Positions 48,008 to 56,331 of a stretch of 64,000 nt of DNA are shown piece after piece. Origin of the DNA: Bacteroidales bacterium (GTDB lineage Bacteria > Bacteroidota > Bacteroidia > Bacteroidales > UBA3824). A program made the position numbers and the translations under genes. The DNA lies in assembly GCA_024413595.1 (NCBI GenBank), contig JAKSUC010000005.1, forward strand, positions 38,117-102,116, written 5' to 3'. A model generated the notes under the pieces. That model was given only the letters and a program-made list of their open reading frames with translations, was not told where the DNA came from and made no database searches. The first letter of the stretch is position 1. Every line of letters begins with the position of its first letter.

Positions 48008-48038
48008 TTTGTTATTTAGAAAGGTTAGTTTAATTTTG
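48008..48038 (+). promoter_or_regulatory. Promoter of the acyltransferase gene
   Basis: TTTG at 48008-48011, a 19-base spacer, and TAATTTTG at 48031-48038: a full Bacteroidota -33/-7 pair. Confidence 0.6.
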
Positions 48039-48089
48039 CATCGAAGGTTTTTTTAGAACAATGTATTTTAAACACACATCAATTATACA

Positions 48090-49232
48090 ATGGATAATAT
48101 AAAAGATTCAGAATTTGACCAAATTAGACCTTTTTATGATAGCGAAGTACACGATGCTATAGAGCGTATTGTAGTGGAAAAAGGGTTTAGAAAAACATTA
48201 GAATATTTTTTTCCTAATGCACCAATTGACCAAACAATACAAATGCTGAAATCTATAACTACGGTTAGAGATTTTCAAGAAAAATTTATTTGTGTCTTAG
48301 TACAAGCTATTACAAAAAAATATATCACAAAATTTTCATTTAGTGGTATTGAAAATGTACCTGAAGATAAAGGTTATATTTTAATTTCTAATCACCGTGA
48401 TATTATTCTAGATTCTGCATTATTAAACACACATTTTGCATTAAATGGGCGTTCTACCTCGGAAATTGCTATTGGTAGTAATCTTTTAATTTTACCATGG
48501 ATTACTGATTTGGTTAAACTTAATAGAACTTTTGTTGTACGCAGGAATATTCCAGTTAAAGAACAATACGAATGTTCGTTAAATCTTTCTAAATATATTC
48601 GACATACAATTTTAGACAAAAAAACTTCAATTTGGATAGCACAACGTGAAGGACGTACTAAAAATGGAGACGACAAAACCCAAGCATCTGTACTAAAAAT
48701 GTTTAATATGTCGGTTTCTGGCGATGTATTAGAAAATCTTTCACAATTAAATATAGTACCAATGACCATTTCGTATGAATACGATCCTGTTGATATTTAT
48801 AAAGTTATAGAAAAATATAACAAATTAGTAGATTCAAATTTTAAAAAGAGCAAACTTGACGATATGGCAGGTATGCGCAATGGTATCACTTGCAACAAAG
48901 GACGAGTTCATATTAATCTTGGTAAACCTATCAATAACGAAATTCTCAATTTACCAAAAGCACCTAACAAAAATATTCAATACGAAGAAGTTGCTAAATT
49001 TATTGACTCAAAAATTTATAGTGGTTATCAACTTTATCCAATAAATTTTGTTAGTGCAGATATTTTATGTGGTGATAATAAATATTCAGACAGATATACA
49101 CAAGAAGATAAAACTCAAGTATTAGAATATATCGAAAAGCAAAGTTTAAACTTTAAAGGTGACGTTGAACTACAACGAAAAATGCTAATGGAAATATACG
49201 CAAATCCCGTATTTAATTCGTTTGGAAAATAA
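48090..49232 (+). CDS. Glycerophospholipid acyltransferase (PlsC/PlsB-like)
   Basis: 380-residue member of the LPLAT acyltransferase superfamily. The catalytic block is ISNHRDIILDSALL (NHxxxxD at about 92-97), with RTFVVRRNIPVKEQY after it and AQREGRTKNGDDKTQASVLKMF as the acceptor-binding block; VPMTISYEYDP follows. There is no membrane helix beyond hydrophobic patches, so it is probably peripheral. The longer N- and C-terminal arms differ from simple PlsC; the acyl acceptor could be glycerol 3-phosphate or its 1-acyl form. Its position next to gpsA supports phosphatidic acid synthesis. Confidence 0.85.
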   Translation: MDNIKDSEFDQIRPFYDSEVHDAIERIVVEKGFRKTLEYFFPNAPIDQTIQMLKSITTVRDFQEKFICVLVQAITKKYITKFSFSGIENVPEDKGYILISNHRDIILDSALLNTHFALNGRSTSEIAIGSNLLILPWITDLVKLNRTFVVRRNIPVKEQYECSLNLSKYIRHTILDKKTSIWIAQREGRTKNGDDKTQASVLKMFNMSVSGDVLENLSQLNIVPMTISYEYDPVDIYKVIEKYNKLVDSNFKKSKLDDMAGMRNGITCNKGRVHINLGKPINNEILNLPKAPNKNIQYEEVAKFIDSKIYSGYQLYPINFVSADILCGDNKYSDRYTQEDKTQVLEYIEKQSLNFKGDVELQRKMLMEIYANPVFNSFGK

Positions 49233-49243
49233 TAAAAGCTAAT

Positions 49244-49270
49244 AAGGCGGTTAAAAAAACCGCCTTTAAT
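49244..49270 (+). terminator. Terminator of the acyltransferase gene
   Basis: AAGGCGGTT (49244-49252) / AACCGCCTT (49258-49266) with a 5-base loop and short T run. Confidence 0.85.
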
Positions 49271-49392
49271 ATTTATAATATATTCAATAAAAAACAACAA
49301 GAAACAAGTTTTTTTGTATCATTAATTTTTTTTATAATTTTAAAAATTTTTTAAAGTAAAAATTGTAATTAATAGCTACTAAAAAATATAAA

Positions 49393-50703
49393 ATGAATAC
49401 TGAAAAATATTATCAACCTGAAATCGAAACGATGAAACGTGAAGATTTGGAAAAACTTCAAGTTGAAAGGTTGAAAAAGACAATTGAAATTGCCATGAAG
49501 TCTCCTTTTTATGGTAAACTTTATTCTGAAAAGGGTATAACCCCAGACACTATAAAAACGATAGACGATATTCGTAAACTTCCATTCACAACAAAAGAAG
49601 ATTTACGTTCGCATTATCCATTTGGACTAGTGGCAGCAGATCAAAAAGATTTAGTACGTCTTCATTCATCAAGTGGAACAACTGGAAATCCTACAGTTAT
49701 TGTTCATACACAACATGATTTAGATTGTTGGGCAAATAGAATAGCACGTTGTCTTTATATGGTTGGTGTAAGAAATACCGACGTTTTCCAAAATTCTTCT
49801 GGTTACGGAATGTTTACCGGAGGTCTTGGATTTCAATATGGAGCAGAACGACTTGGCTGTTTAACAGTTCCTGCTGCCGCAGGAAACTCTTTGCGACAAA
49901 TCAAATTTATTCGTGATTTTGGAACAACTGTTATTCACGCAATACCAAGTTACGCATCTCGTTTATACGAAGTATTCAAAGAAAACGGCTTAGATCCTAA
50001 AAAAGATACTAATTTAAAAGTATTTGTTATTGGAGCAGAACCACACACCGACGAACAACGCAAACGTATCGAAGAAAAATTTGGTGTTAAAGCATATAAT
50101 AGCTTTGGTATGAGTGAAATGAGTGGTCCAGGTGTTGCTTTTGAATGTCCAGAACAAAACGGTATGCATGTTTGGGAAGATAGCTACATTGTTGAAATAG
50201 TAGATCCAACAACACTAGAACCTGTTGCAGATGGTGAAGTAGGAGAGATGGTAATCACTTCTATCGACCGTACTGGAATGCCATTGATTAGATATCGTAG
50301 TAGAGATTTAACGCGTTTTATTACAGGAGAATGTCCTTGTGGACGTACACATCGCCGTCTTGATCGTTTCCGTGGACGTACTGATGATATGCTTATATTA
50401 AAAGGTGTTAATATTTTCCCAATGCAAATTGAAAAAATATTAATGGAATATAAACAATTGTCAACAGATTTCTTGATAACACTTCAAACCAATGCCGACA
50501 ACGACGAAATGATTGTTGAAGTAGAAATCAACGAACTTCCAAGTGATAGTTATCAAGAACTTGAAAAACTAAACAAAGCTGTTACTCGTGCATTAAAAGA
50601 TGAAATTTTGATTACTCCAAAAGTTAAATTTGTTGCCAAAGGTTCATTACCTCGTTCTGAAGGCAAAGCTGTTAGAGTTAAAGACTTAAGAAAGAAATTT
50701 TAG
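49393..50703 (+). CDS. paaK: Phenylacetate-CoA ligase family protein
   Basis: Adenylate-forming CoA ligase of 436 residues. The P-loop is LHSSSGTTGNPTVIVHT (about 97-113). A-motifs follow in AYNSFGMSEMSGPGVAFEC, in DRTGMPLIRYRSRDLTRF, and in the hinge RFRGRTDDMLILKGVNIFP. The C-terminal lid ends with SLPRSEGKAVRVKDLRK, carrying the catalytic Lys. In anaerobic Bacteroidota this enzyme usually activates aryl acids made by amino-acid breakdown through indolepyruvate oxidoreductase, but those genes are not in the window. Single-gene unit. Confidence 0.9.
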   Translation: MNTEKYYQPEIETMKREDLEKLQVERLKKTIEIAMKSPFYGKLYSEKGITPDTIKTIDDIRKLPFTTKEDLRSHYPFGLVAADQKDLVRLHSSSGTTGNPTVIVHTQHDLDCWANRIARCLYMVGVRNTDVFQNSSGYGMFTGGLGFQYGAERLGCLTVPAAAGNSLRQIKFIRDFGTTVIHAIPSYASRLYEVFKENGLDPKKDTNLKVFVIGAEPHTDEQRKRIEEKFGVKAYNSFGMSEMSGPGVAFECPEQNGMHVWEDSYIVEIVDPTTLEPVADGEVGEMVITSIDRTGMPLIRYRSRDLTRFITGECPCGRTHRRLDRFRGRTDDMLILKGVNIFPMQIEKILMEYKQLSTDFLITLQTNADNDEMIVEVEINELPSDSYQELEKLNKAVTRALKDEILITPKVKFVAKGSLPRSEGKAVRVKDLRKKF

Positions 50704-50726
50704 TTTCATATATAAATGTTATATTT

Positions 50727-50762
50727 TCCACAAGAAAATTAATTTTTCTTGTGGATTTTTTT
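50727..50762 (+). terminator. Terminator of paaK
   Basis: TCCACAAGAAAA (50727-50738) pairs with TTTTCTTGTGGA (50744-50755), followed by a T run. Confidence 0.88.
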
Positions 50763-50836
50763 CTATATATAATATCTAGAAAATTAATTTATTAATAGTA
50801 GAGATATAATTTAAAACAAAATAGAGTTTTTCTAGT

Positions 50837-50954
50837 AAAATAATTGACAATTGGTAATAAAATATATTTAAAGATTTAGAACTTAATAAAAATTCATTTT
50901 ATCAAATAAATAAAATAAAGATTAACTTAAGAATTATCAATTGTCAATTATTTT
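50837..50954. repeat. 22-base inverted repeats 118 bases apart (MITE-like)
   Basis: The arm at 50837-50858 (core TAATTGACAATTG) and that at 50933-50954 (core CAATTGTCAATTA) are inverted copies with one mismatch in 22. The 74 bases between are AT-rich and non-coding. No clear target duplication was found. Together with the paaK terminator this fills the 259-base gap. Confidence 0.5.
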
Positions 50955-50962
50955 TTATGTTA

Positions 50963-51787
50963 TTAAATATCAAAGAATAAACCGCTATGAGCAGCAATTT
51001 TAAGATTATTTTTAACGTTTTTATTATATTCTTCTGAATTTTTCTTTTTTAGTTTTTCATTTTCATTATTGAGCATTTCAATTACAGCTTTAATATAATC
51101 AACAGATTCAAGTTCAATTTCTTCAATTTGTTTATTAGAAAGAATAGAGTCAGGTAAAAATGTTTTATAAGTATGACACATCACATAGTTAGTATTTATG
51201 TCATTAATAATTCTCTCGTTACCAATAATATGTTCTTTACAATTAACTATGCAAAATCCTTGATTAATTCTAAAAATTTCATCATTTGGTTTAGTTTTTT
51301 TAGTATTTAAAATTTTGTTTGTAATTTTACTAGGAAGATGCCCCGAAGGATTGTTATTAGTAATAAATAATTCAACAGATTTAATATCATCAATAGAAGT
51401 ATCGTTTAAACATCTTTCTTTATATCGTTTAATAAAATGCCCTGTTAAAATTTTTAATATTGGTGAATAATACACATCTTTTTTCTCTTTATCAAAAATA
51501 GGTAAAATATCAAAAATAATATAATACAGAAAATGATTATGAATAAATTTTAAAACAATTTTTTCTTTAATTTCTGTTTTAGGTTCATTTTGAGAATAAA
51601 TAAACCAATATTCATTATTTGTTCTAGGGCTAATAAAATTTCTATTAGCTGATTTTGGATAAGTATAAATTTTATCAAATTCTTTTAAGACATTAGGAGT
51701 TTTTTTAAACATCCAATAGTTTAATTGATCTAATTCACCATAAATTTGTCTAAAAATTTCTAATGGTGTCATTGAATATGTAATCAT
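50963..51787 (-). CDS. Hypothetical cytoplasmic protein
   Basis: 274 residues that I do not recognise. It is hydrophilic and Asn/Lys-rich, with no signal peptide or membrane helix. The N-terminal part (SMTPLEIFRQIYGELDQLNYWMFKK) is helical. The middle has LTGHFIKRYKERCLND, with a His-x3-Arg-Tyr pattern, and VNCKEHIIGNERIINDI. The end is a short coiled coil (NNENEKLKKKNSEEYNKN). A single-gene unit with its own -7 box. The inverted repeats just downstream and the lack of recognisable relatives suggest an accessory gene; this is inference. Confidence 0.7.
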   Translation of the reverse strand: MITYSMTPLEIFRQIYGELDQLNYWMFKKTPNVLKEFDKIYTYPKSANRNFISPRTNNEYWFIYSQNEPKTEIKEKIVLKFIHNHFLYYIIFDILPIFDKEKKDVYYSPILKILTGHFIKRYKERCLNDTSIDDIKSVELFITNNNPSGHLPSKITNKILNTKKTKPNDEIFRINQGFCIVNCKEHIIGNERIINDINTNYVMCHTYKTFLPDSILSNKQIEEIELESVDYIKAVIEMLNNENEKLKKKNSEEYNKNVKNNLKIAAHSGLFFDI

Positions 51788-51810
51788 GATTTTTGAGTAT
51801 TAATTTTACC

Positions 51811-51818
51811 CAAATATA
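51811..51818 (-). promoter_or_regulatory. -7 box of the hypothetical gene
   Basis: The minus strand reads TATATTTG, 23 bases before the ATG at 51787. Confidence 0.55.
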
Positions 51819-51923
51819 AGAATAAAATATAATTTTGAAAATATTTTTGGTATTTTTTTTTAGAAAAACGAAATATTAATAAATAAAACACAAAATAACA
51901 TAACACTATAAATTAAAAAACCT

Positions 51924-51931
51924 TATCTTTG
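51924..51931 (+). promoter_or_regulatory. -7 box of the PD40-OmpA operon
   Basis: TATCTTTG followed by TGTC, 56 bases before the ATG at 51988. Confidence 0.6.
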
Positions 51932-51987
51932 TGTCATGAAATAATAACATAAAACTTAAAGACTTAGATACCAAAACTAATAGTATC

Positions 51988-54006
51988 ATGAAAAAGCTAA
52001 AACATTTTATATTAAGTTCAATATTAATTGTAGCTTCAATAGGACAAATAAAAGCACAAACTGAAATTTCGCAATTAGATATTAATCTCCCTAACGAATA
52101 CAAGCCATTATCATTTTATATTTCAGGAAATGGTTTGAATGCAATAGGAAGTTTTGAGTTTGAAGGAACCACCAAGTTTATTCAATTTTCAAGAAACAAC
52201 AATAAATTTGATAATCCACAAGAAATATATTTTGTAGATTCGTTAGTTTCCAATAATCAAAATCCATTTAGTCCTTGTTTTAATCACGATGCAAGTAGAA
52301 TTTATTTTTCTGCAAAAAATGAAAATAATAATTATGATATATATTATAGTGATAAAATAAAAGGAAAATGGTCATTACCAATTGCTTTAGATGATTCTAT
52401 AAATTCAGAAAGTAATGAAATGTGGCCATCAATAAGTTCTGATGGACTGAGTTTGTATTTTGTAAGAGTTACTGACGAAAATATTAGTAAAAAAAATTAT
52501 TCAGGGACAATATATTTATCAGACAGATTACCAGAAAAAACTTGGAAAAAAGCAGTGAAACTAACAGAATCTTTAACCATAGGAAGTGACATGTCACCAT
52601 ATATTGCCCAAGATAATAAAACATTATATTTTAGTTCTGTTAGAGAAGATGGTTTGGGTGAAAATGATATTTATTATGCTTGTCGAGTATCAGACTTATG
52701 TTGGATATTGCCAGTTCCAATAACAAATGTAAACACTTCATTAGAAAATAAAATACCATCTTTTGATCCCATTACATCCAATTTAGTTTATCTAAATCAA
52801 GATCTCAAAAAGAAAGATAATTTCACTCTAGTAAAATCTGGTATAGTAATGAATTATTATCCCAAAGAAACAAGTAGATTTCATGGAAAAATTATCAATC
52901 AAATTACCAAAACACCAATGGAGGCAAATATTGTTGTGTCTGATGCATTTTCATCAAGCGTGATGGCAATATTTAAAAGTAACGATGTAACAGGCGAATA
53001 TGATTTTGTATTACCCAAAAACAATAATCATATATTTATAGATTATAGTTATCCAGAATATTCACATACAATAATAGATAAAGTTGTTGATAAAAAAGAA
53101 GATATAGTAGATGTATCATTGTTTCGTAATGTTGAATTATTTCTTAATGTATTTGACAAAACAATGTTAGATCCAATATCTACAGAATTTGAGGTAACTG
53201 CAGATGGAGAAGAACAAGATGTTCATATTGAAAATTTATCATTAGGACGTTATAAATTAACAATACCAATAGGAAAAAAATATTCAATAAATATATCGCA
53301 AGATTTATATGAACCATATTACATGGATTTAGATTTATCTCAAACTATTCAGTTTAGAGATTTTGAAAGAGATATAGAACTAAATTCACAAAAAGAACCA
53401 GTTCAATTTCAAATATCAGGTGTAACAAGTCCAATCGAAATCGAAATTATAAATTTGTCAACAAACGAACGTAGAATAACAATAGTAACAACTGACGAAA
53501 AAGGAAATGTAACAGCTTATCTTCGTAAAGGAGATAAATATCAAGTGAATATAATGCCGAAAGGATATTCATTTTATAATGGAACACTTGATTTAACACA
53601 AAATAAACAAAAATATGAAATAGCCACTAAATTGGAACCTTTGATTGAAGATGTAAAAATGCAACTTAATAATATTACTTTTGAAACCAATAGTGCCGAC
53701 ATAACATCAACATCTTACGAAGAGTTAGAGCGTTTAGTAGATTTATTAAAAATCAACAACGAACTAAAAGTAGAAATTTCAGCTCATACAGATGATAAAG
53801 GTTCTGAATCTTATAATTTAAAACTTTCGGAACGTAGGGCTGTCGCTGTTGTTAGTTATTTAAAAGGCAAAGGTATATTTGGAAACCGACTTGTTACAAA
53901 AGGTTATGGTAAATCTATGCCTTTAGTTCCTAATACTAGCGATGAAAATAGAGCTGTTAATCGTCGTGTTGAATTTAAAATTATTAGCATTGAAAAAAAC
54001 AATTAG
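51988..54006 (+). CDS. OmpA-family outer membrane protein with PD40 propeller and carboxypeptidase-regulatory-like domain
   Basis: 672-residue envelope protein. Signal peptide MKKLKHFILSSILIVASIGQ, cut near KAQ. PD40/WD40-like propeller blades (about 30-280; SPCFNHDASRIYFSAKN, WPSISSDGLSLYFVRV, SPYIAQDNKTLYFSSVREDG). A carboxypeptidase-regulatory-like beta sandwich (about 295-350) and further Ig-like repeats. C-terminal OmpA peptidoglycan-binding domain (about 555-670) with FETNSADITSTSYEELERLV, EISAHTDDKGSESYNLKLSERRA and NRRVEF. The layout recalls PorE of type IX secretion but lacks its TPR and lipobox, so I do not name it. It forms an operon with the next gene (10 bases apart). Confidence 0.88.
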   Translation: MKKLKHFILSSILIVASIGQIKAQTEISQLDINLPNEYKPLSFYISGNGLNAIGSFEFEGTTKFIQFSRNNNKFDNPQEIYFVDSLVSNNQNPFSPCFNHDASRIYFSAKNENNNYDIYYSDKIKGKWSLPIALDDSINSESNEMWPSISSDGLSLYFVRVTDENISKKNYSGTIYLSDRLPEKTWKKAVKLTESLTIGSDMSPYIAQDNKTLYFSSVREDGLGENDIYYACRVSDLCWILPVPITNVNTSLENKIPSFDPITSNLVYLNQDLKKKDNFTLVKSGIVMNYYPKETSRFHGKIINQITKTPMEANIVVSDAFSSSVMAIFKSNDVTGEYDFVLPKNNNHIFIDYSYPEYSHTIIDKVVDKKEDIVDVSLFRNVELFLNVFDKTMLDPISTEFEVTADGEEQDVHIENLSLGRYKLTIPIGKKYSINISQDLYEPYYMDLDLSQTIQFRDFERDIELNSQKEPVQFQISGVTSPIEIEIINLSTNERRITIVTTDEKGNVTAYLRKGDKYQVNIMPKGYSFYNGTLDLTQNKQKYEIATKLEPLIEDVKMQLNNITFETNSADITSTSYEELERLVDLLKINNELKVEISAHTDDKGSESYNLKLSERRAVAVVSYLKGKGIFGNRLVTKGYGKSMPLVPNTSDENRAVNRRVEFKIISIEKNN

Positions 54007-54016
54007 TTATCAGATT

Positions 54017-56218
54017 ATGAAAAAAAATATTATAATATTGCTCCTTTGTGTATTTGTTGCGAACTCTGTTTCTGCACAAAAAAAGCTTAAATATAAAGAC
54101 GTTTTTGACGATATGCCAAATGTTAGTTCAGAAATTTCGTATATGAGATTTGATGAATTAAGAACTGCTTCGCCAGAATTTGCTAATACATATTTTCAAA
54201 TGGGACTTATCAATTGGAAATGGTTACAGAATGAAGATCCTTTTATTAATTATCAGCATGTTGCTCAGTTGATTTATGATACTAAATTATATTTAAATGT
54301 TTGTGTTGGCTATTTGTCTAAAGATGACAAAGATGTTAAGAAAAACAAGATTTATTATTCTAACTATAATATTATTAATGATATGAGTCTTCTTGACCAA
54401 GAAGATGTTGTAAAATTTATTAATAAAACTATTGATAATGTTTCAGAATACGAAGAAAAAGTTAATAATATTCTTGATTTTTATAATAAAACTGTAGATA
54501 AATATAATATTTGCGTTGATATTTATAAAGAAATTGTAACGCGACAAAGTAATTATAAGAACTTATTACTTGATAATAGTAGTGAACTAAAACTAAAATT
54601 AAATTCGTTATCTCAAAATTTTGATTCTGTAACATATTATTTTGACGAATTTAAAACAGCTCTTGCAAACTACCAAATCAAAGATTATAACCAAAAGTTA
54701 AATCTTATACCTATTTCAACCTACCGTTTAGATGGTTTAACTCATTCTAATTTTTTAAATTCTCAAATCAATATTTGGGACTATAGATCTTGGGTTTCTC
54801 AAGTTTTATCTACAATGAATAGTGATATTACAGATATCAGAAAACAAGCAATTGCTTATATCTCTGATATTAGAACCAATTTAGATAATTTAACAGAACA
54901 ACATATTTTTTCTAATCAAATAGCTGAATATAAATCAAATAATATTCTAATAAACAAAATTGAAAAATATGATTTTAATTCTATAATGTCGGCATGTGTT
55001 AAATATGAAACTGATATTGCTAATTTAAAACTTGCTTGTATGCGTAGTAGTAATTCTACTACAGATTCTAATTCTTTGTTTGAACCATATAGTAATAAGA
55101 TTTCATATTATTATGATTTATATAACCATAAAGACAATGCTTTAAAAAGTTTAGCTATACTTAAATCTAGAATAAATGATTATAGTTGTAGTAAATTAAA
55201 AGACTTTCTTGAACAATTATATATTTCTCCAGATAATTTTAAAAGTTTGTTTGTTAATACAGAAACTGAAAATATCAATAATATAGAAAATTCATATTTA
55301 AACAATATGAAAACAGCTATAATCAACAATTTTTATGCTCCAGAGCAAAAGGTAACGTGGCAAAAAGCAGAAATTCCATTAGCTATATCAAATGAAAAAT
55401 TCGCTGATGTAAAAAATGGAAATTATGTAACACTATTCACAAATATAAGTCAATCAGGTGTTAGATATGCAACTGGATTTCATAAAACTAATGCTAATTC
55501 TTCTTCGGGGTTTATTTTAAAGATGCAAAACAATAACGAAGTGGAATGGGTTAAGAATATTTCAATAACAAACAATAGTCAAAACTATATTACACAAGCT
55601 GTTTTATGTGAAGATGGTGGTTATATTGTAACCGTTTTAACTATTGATGCTTCTGGAAATAAAACGTTTGTAGTTAAATTTGATGCAACTGGAAAACAAT
55701 TATTAAAAATCGATTGTCAGTGTCATCTTGTGCCTGTTTCGATGGTTTATGATGATGTAAATGAACAAATTATAATAGGGTTTAAAGGTGATAAATTAAA
55801 TGAAAATTTGGGAACTGAAGATGTTGTTGTTGAAACTATTGATTTACAAACTAAAACGTCAACAATTAATGCTAAATTTTCTTTAGATGGTAATGTCGCT
55901 GGTATTATCAAATTGTTTAACGAAACAATTGCTGTTTGTAATTATACATCTATCAAATCTGATATTGATTCTATAAATATAATATCAACCAATACTGATG
56001 TTGCAATACTTACAATAACAGATAAACTAAAAGTATATCCTGTAAATTATGACAAGCCTATTTGTGCTGTCTATCCTGCCAAAATCGATGCTCAAACTAT
56101 ATCTATTCCTGCTATCATTAATCAAAATAATAAATTTGATTTGTCTGTTTCTGACGAAATGATATATACAATTTTTGATACAAAAGCTAATATAAAATAT
56201 TGTAGTGAGGATAGATAG
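54017..56218 (+). CDS. Secreted protein of unknown function, partner of the OmpA protein
   Basis: 733 residues. The ATG at 54017 is chosen over an upstream in-frame ATG at 53942, which lies inside the OmpA gene; it gives a signal peptide MKKNIIILLLCVFVANSVSA. The N-terminal half (about 25-430) is helical and Asn/Lys/Tyr-rich (ASPEFANTYFQMGLINWKW, TPR-like in feel). The C-terminal half (about 455-700) has beta-propeller-like strands (SSSGFILKMQNNNEVEWVKN, LCEDGGYIVTVLTIDASGNK, FVVKFDATGKQLLKI). No catalytic motif was recognised. Coupling to the OmpA gene suggests that the two act together in the periplasm or at the outer membrane. Confidence 0.8.
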   Translation: MKKNIIILLLCVFVANSVSAQKKLKYKDVFDDMPNVSSEISYMRFDELRTASPEFANTYFQMGLINWKWLQNEDPFINYQHVAQLIYDTKLYLNVCVGYLSKDDKDVKKNKIYYSNYNIINDMSLLDQEDVVKFINKTIDNVSEYEEKVNNILDFYNKTVDKYNICVDIYKEIVTRQSNYKNLLLDNSSELKLKLNSLSQNFDSVTYYFDEFKTALANYQIKDYNQKLNLIPISTYRLDGLTHSNFLNSQINIWDYRSWVSQVLSTMNSDITDIRKQAIAYISDIRTNLDNLTEQHIFSNQIAEYKSNNILINKIEKYDFNSIMSACVKYETDIANLKLACMRSSNSTTDSNSLFEPYSNKISYYYDLYNHKDNALKSLAILKSRINDYSCSKLKDFLEQLYISPDNFKSLFVNTETENINNIENSYLNNMKTAIINNFYAPEQKVTWQKAEIPLAISNEKFADVKNGNYVTLFTNISQSGVRYATGFHKTNANSSSGFILKMQNNNEVEWVKNISITNNSQNYITQAVLCEDGGYIVTVLTIDASGNKTFVVKFDATGKQLLKIDCQCHLVPVSMVYDDVNEQIIIGFKGDKLNENLGTEDVVVETIDLQTKTSTINAKFSLDGNVAGIIKLFNETIAVCNYTSIKSDIDSINIISTNTDVAILTITDKLKVYPVNYDKPICAVYPAKIDAQTISIPAIINQNNKFDLSVSDEMIYTIFDTKANIKYCSEDR

Positions 56219-56238
56219 ATAAAATTTGATAATTACAT

Positions 56239-56285
56239 ACAAAATACGCCACATAAGATATTGTTGTGGCGTATTTTGTTTTTGA
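56239..56285. terminator. Bidirectional terminator between the OmpA operon and the Hdr operon
   Basis: Perfect ACAAAATACGCCACA (56239-56253) / TGTGGCGTATTTTGT (56265-56279) with an 11-base loop; the two operons converge here. Confidence 0.88.
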
Positions 56286-56331
56286 AACAATAAAAAAATA
56301 TTGTTGTCCGAGAAAAAATATTAATAGATTT

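Noticed and set aside
50837..50954. Ordinary terminator for the minus-strand gene at 50963
   Set aside because: The arms are 74 bases apart and the spacer has no compact hairpin, unlike the other terminators in the window.
53942..54016. ATG at 53942 as start of the OmpA partner protein
   Set aside because: It would overlap the end of the OmpA gene and bury the signal peptide behind 25 non-conserved residues.
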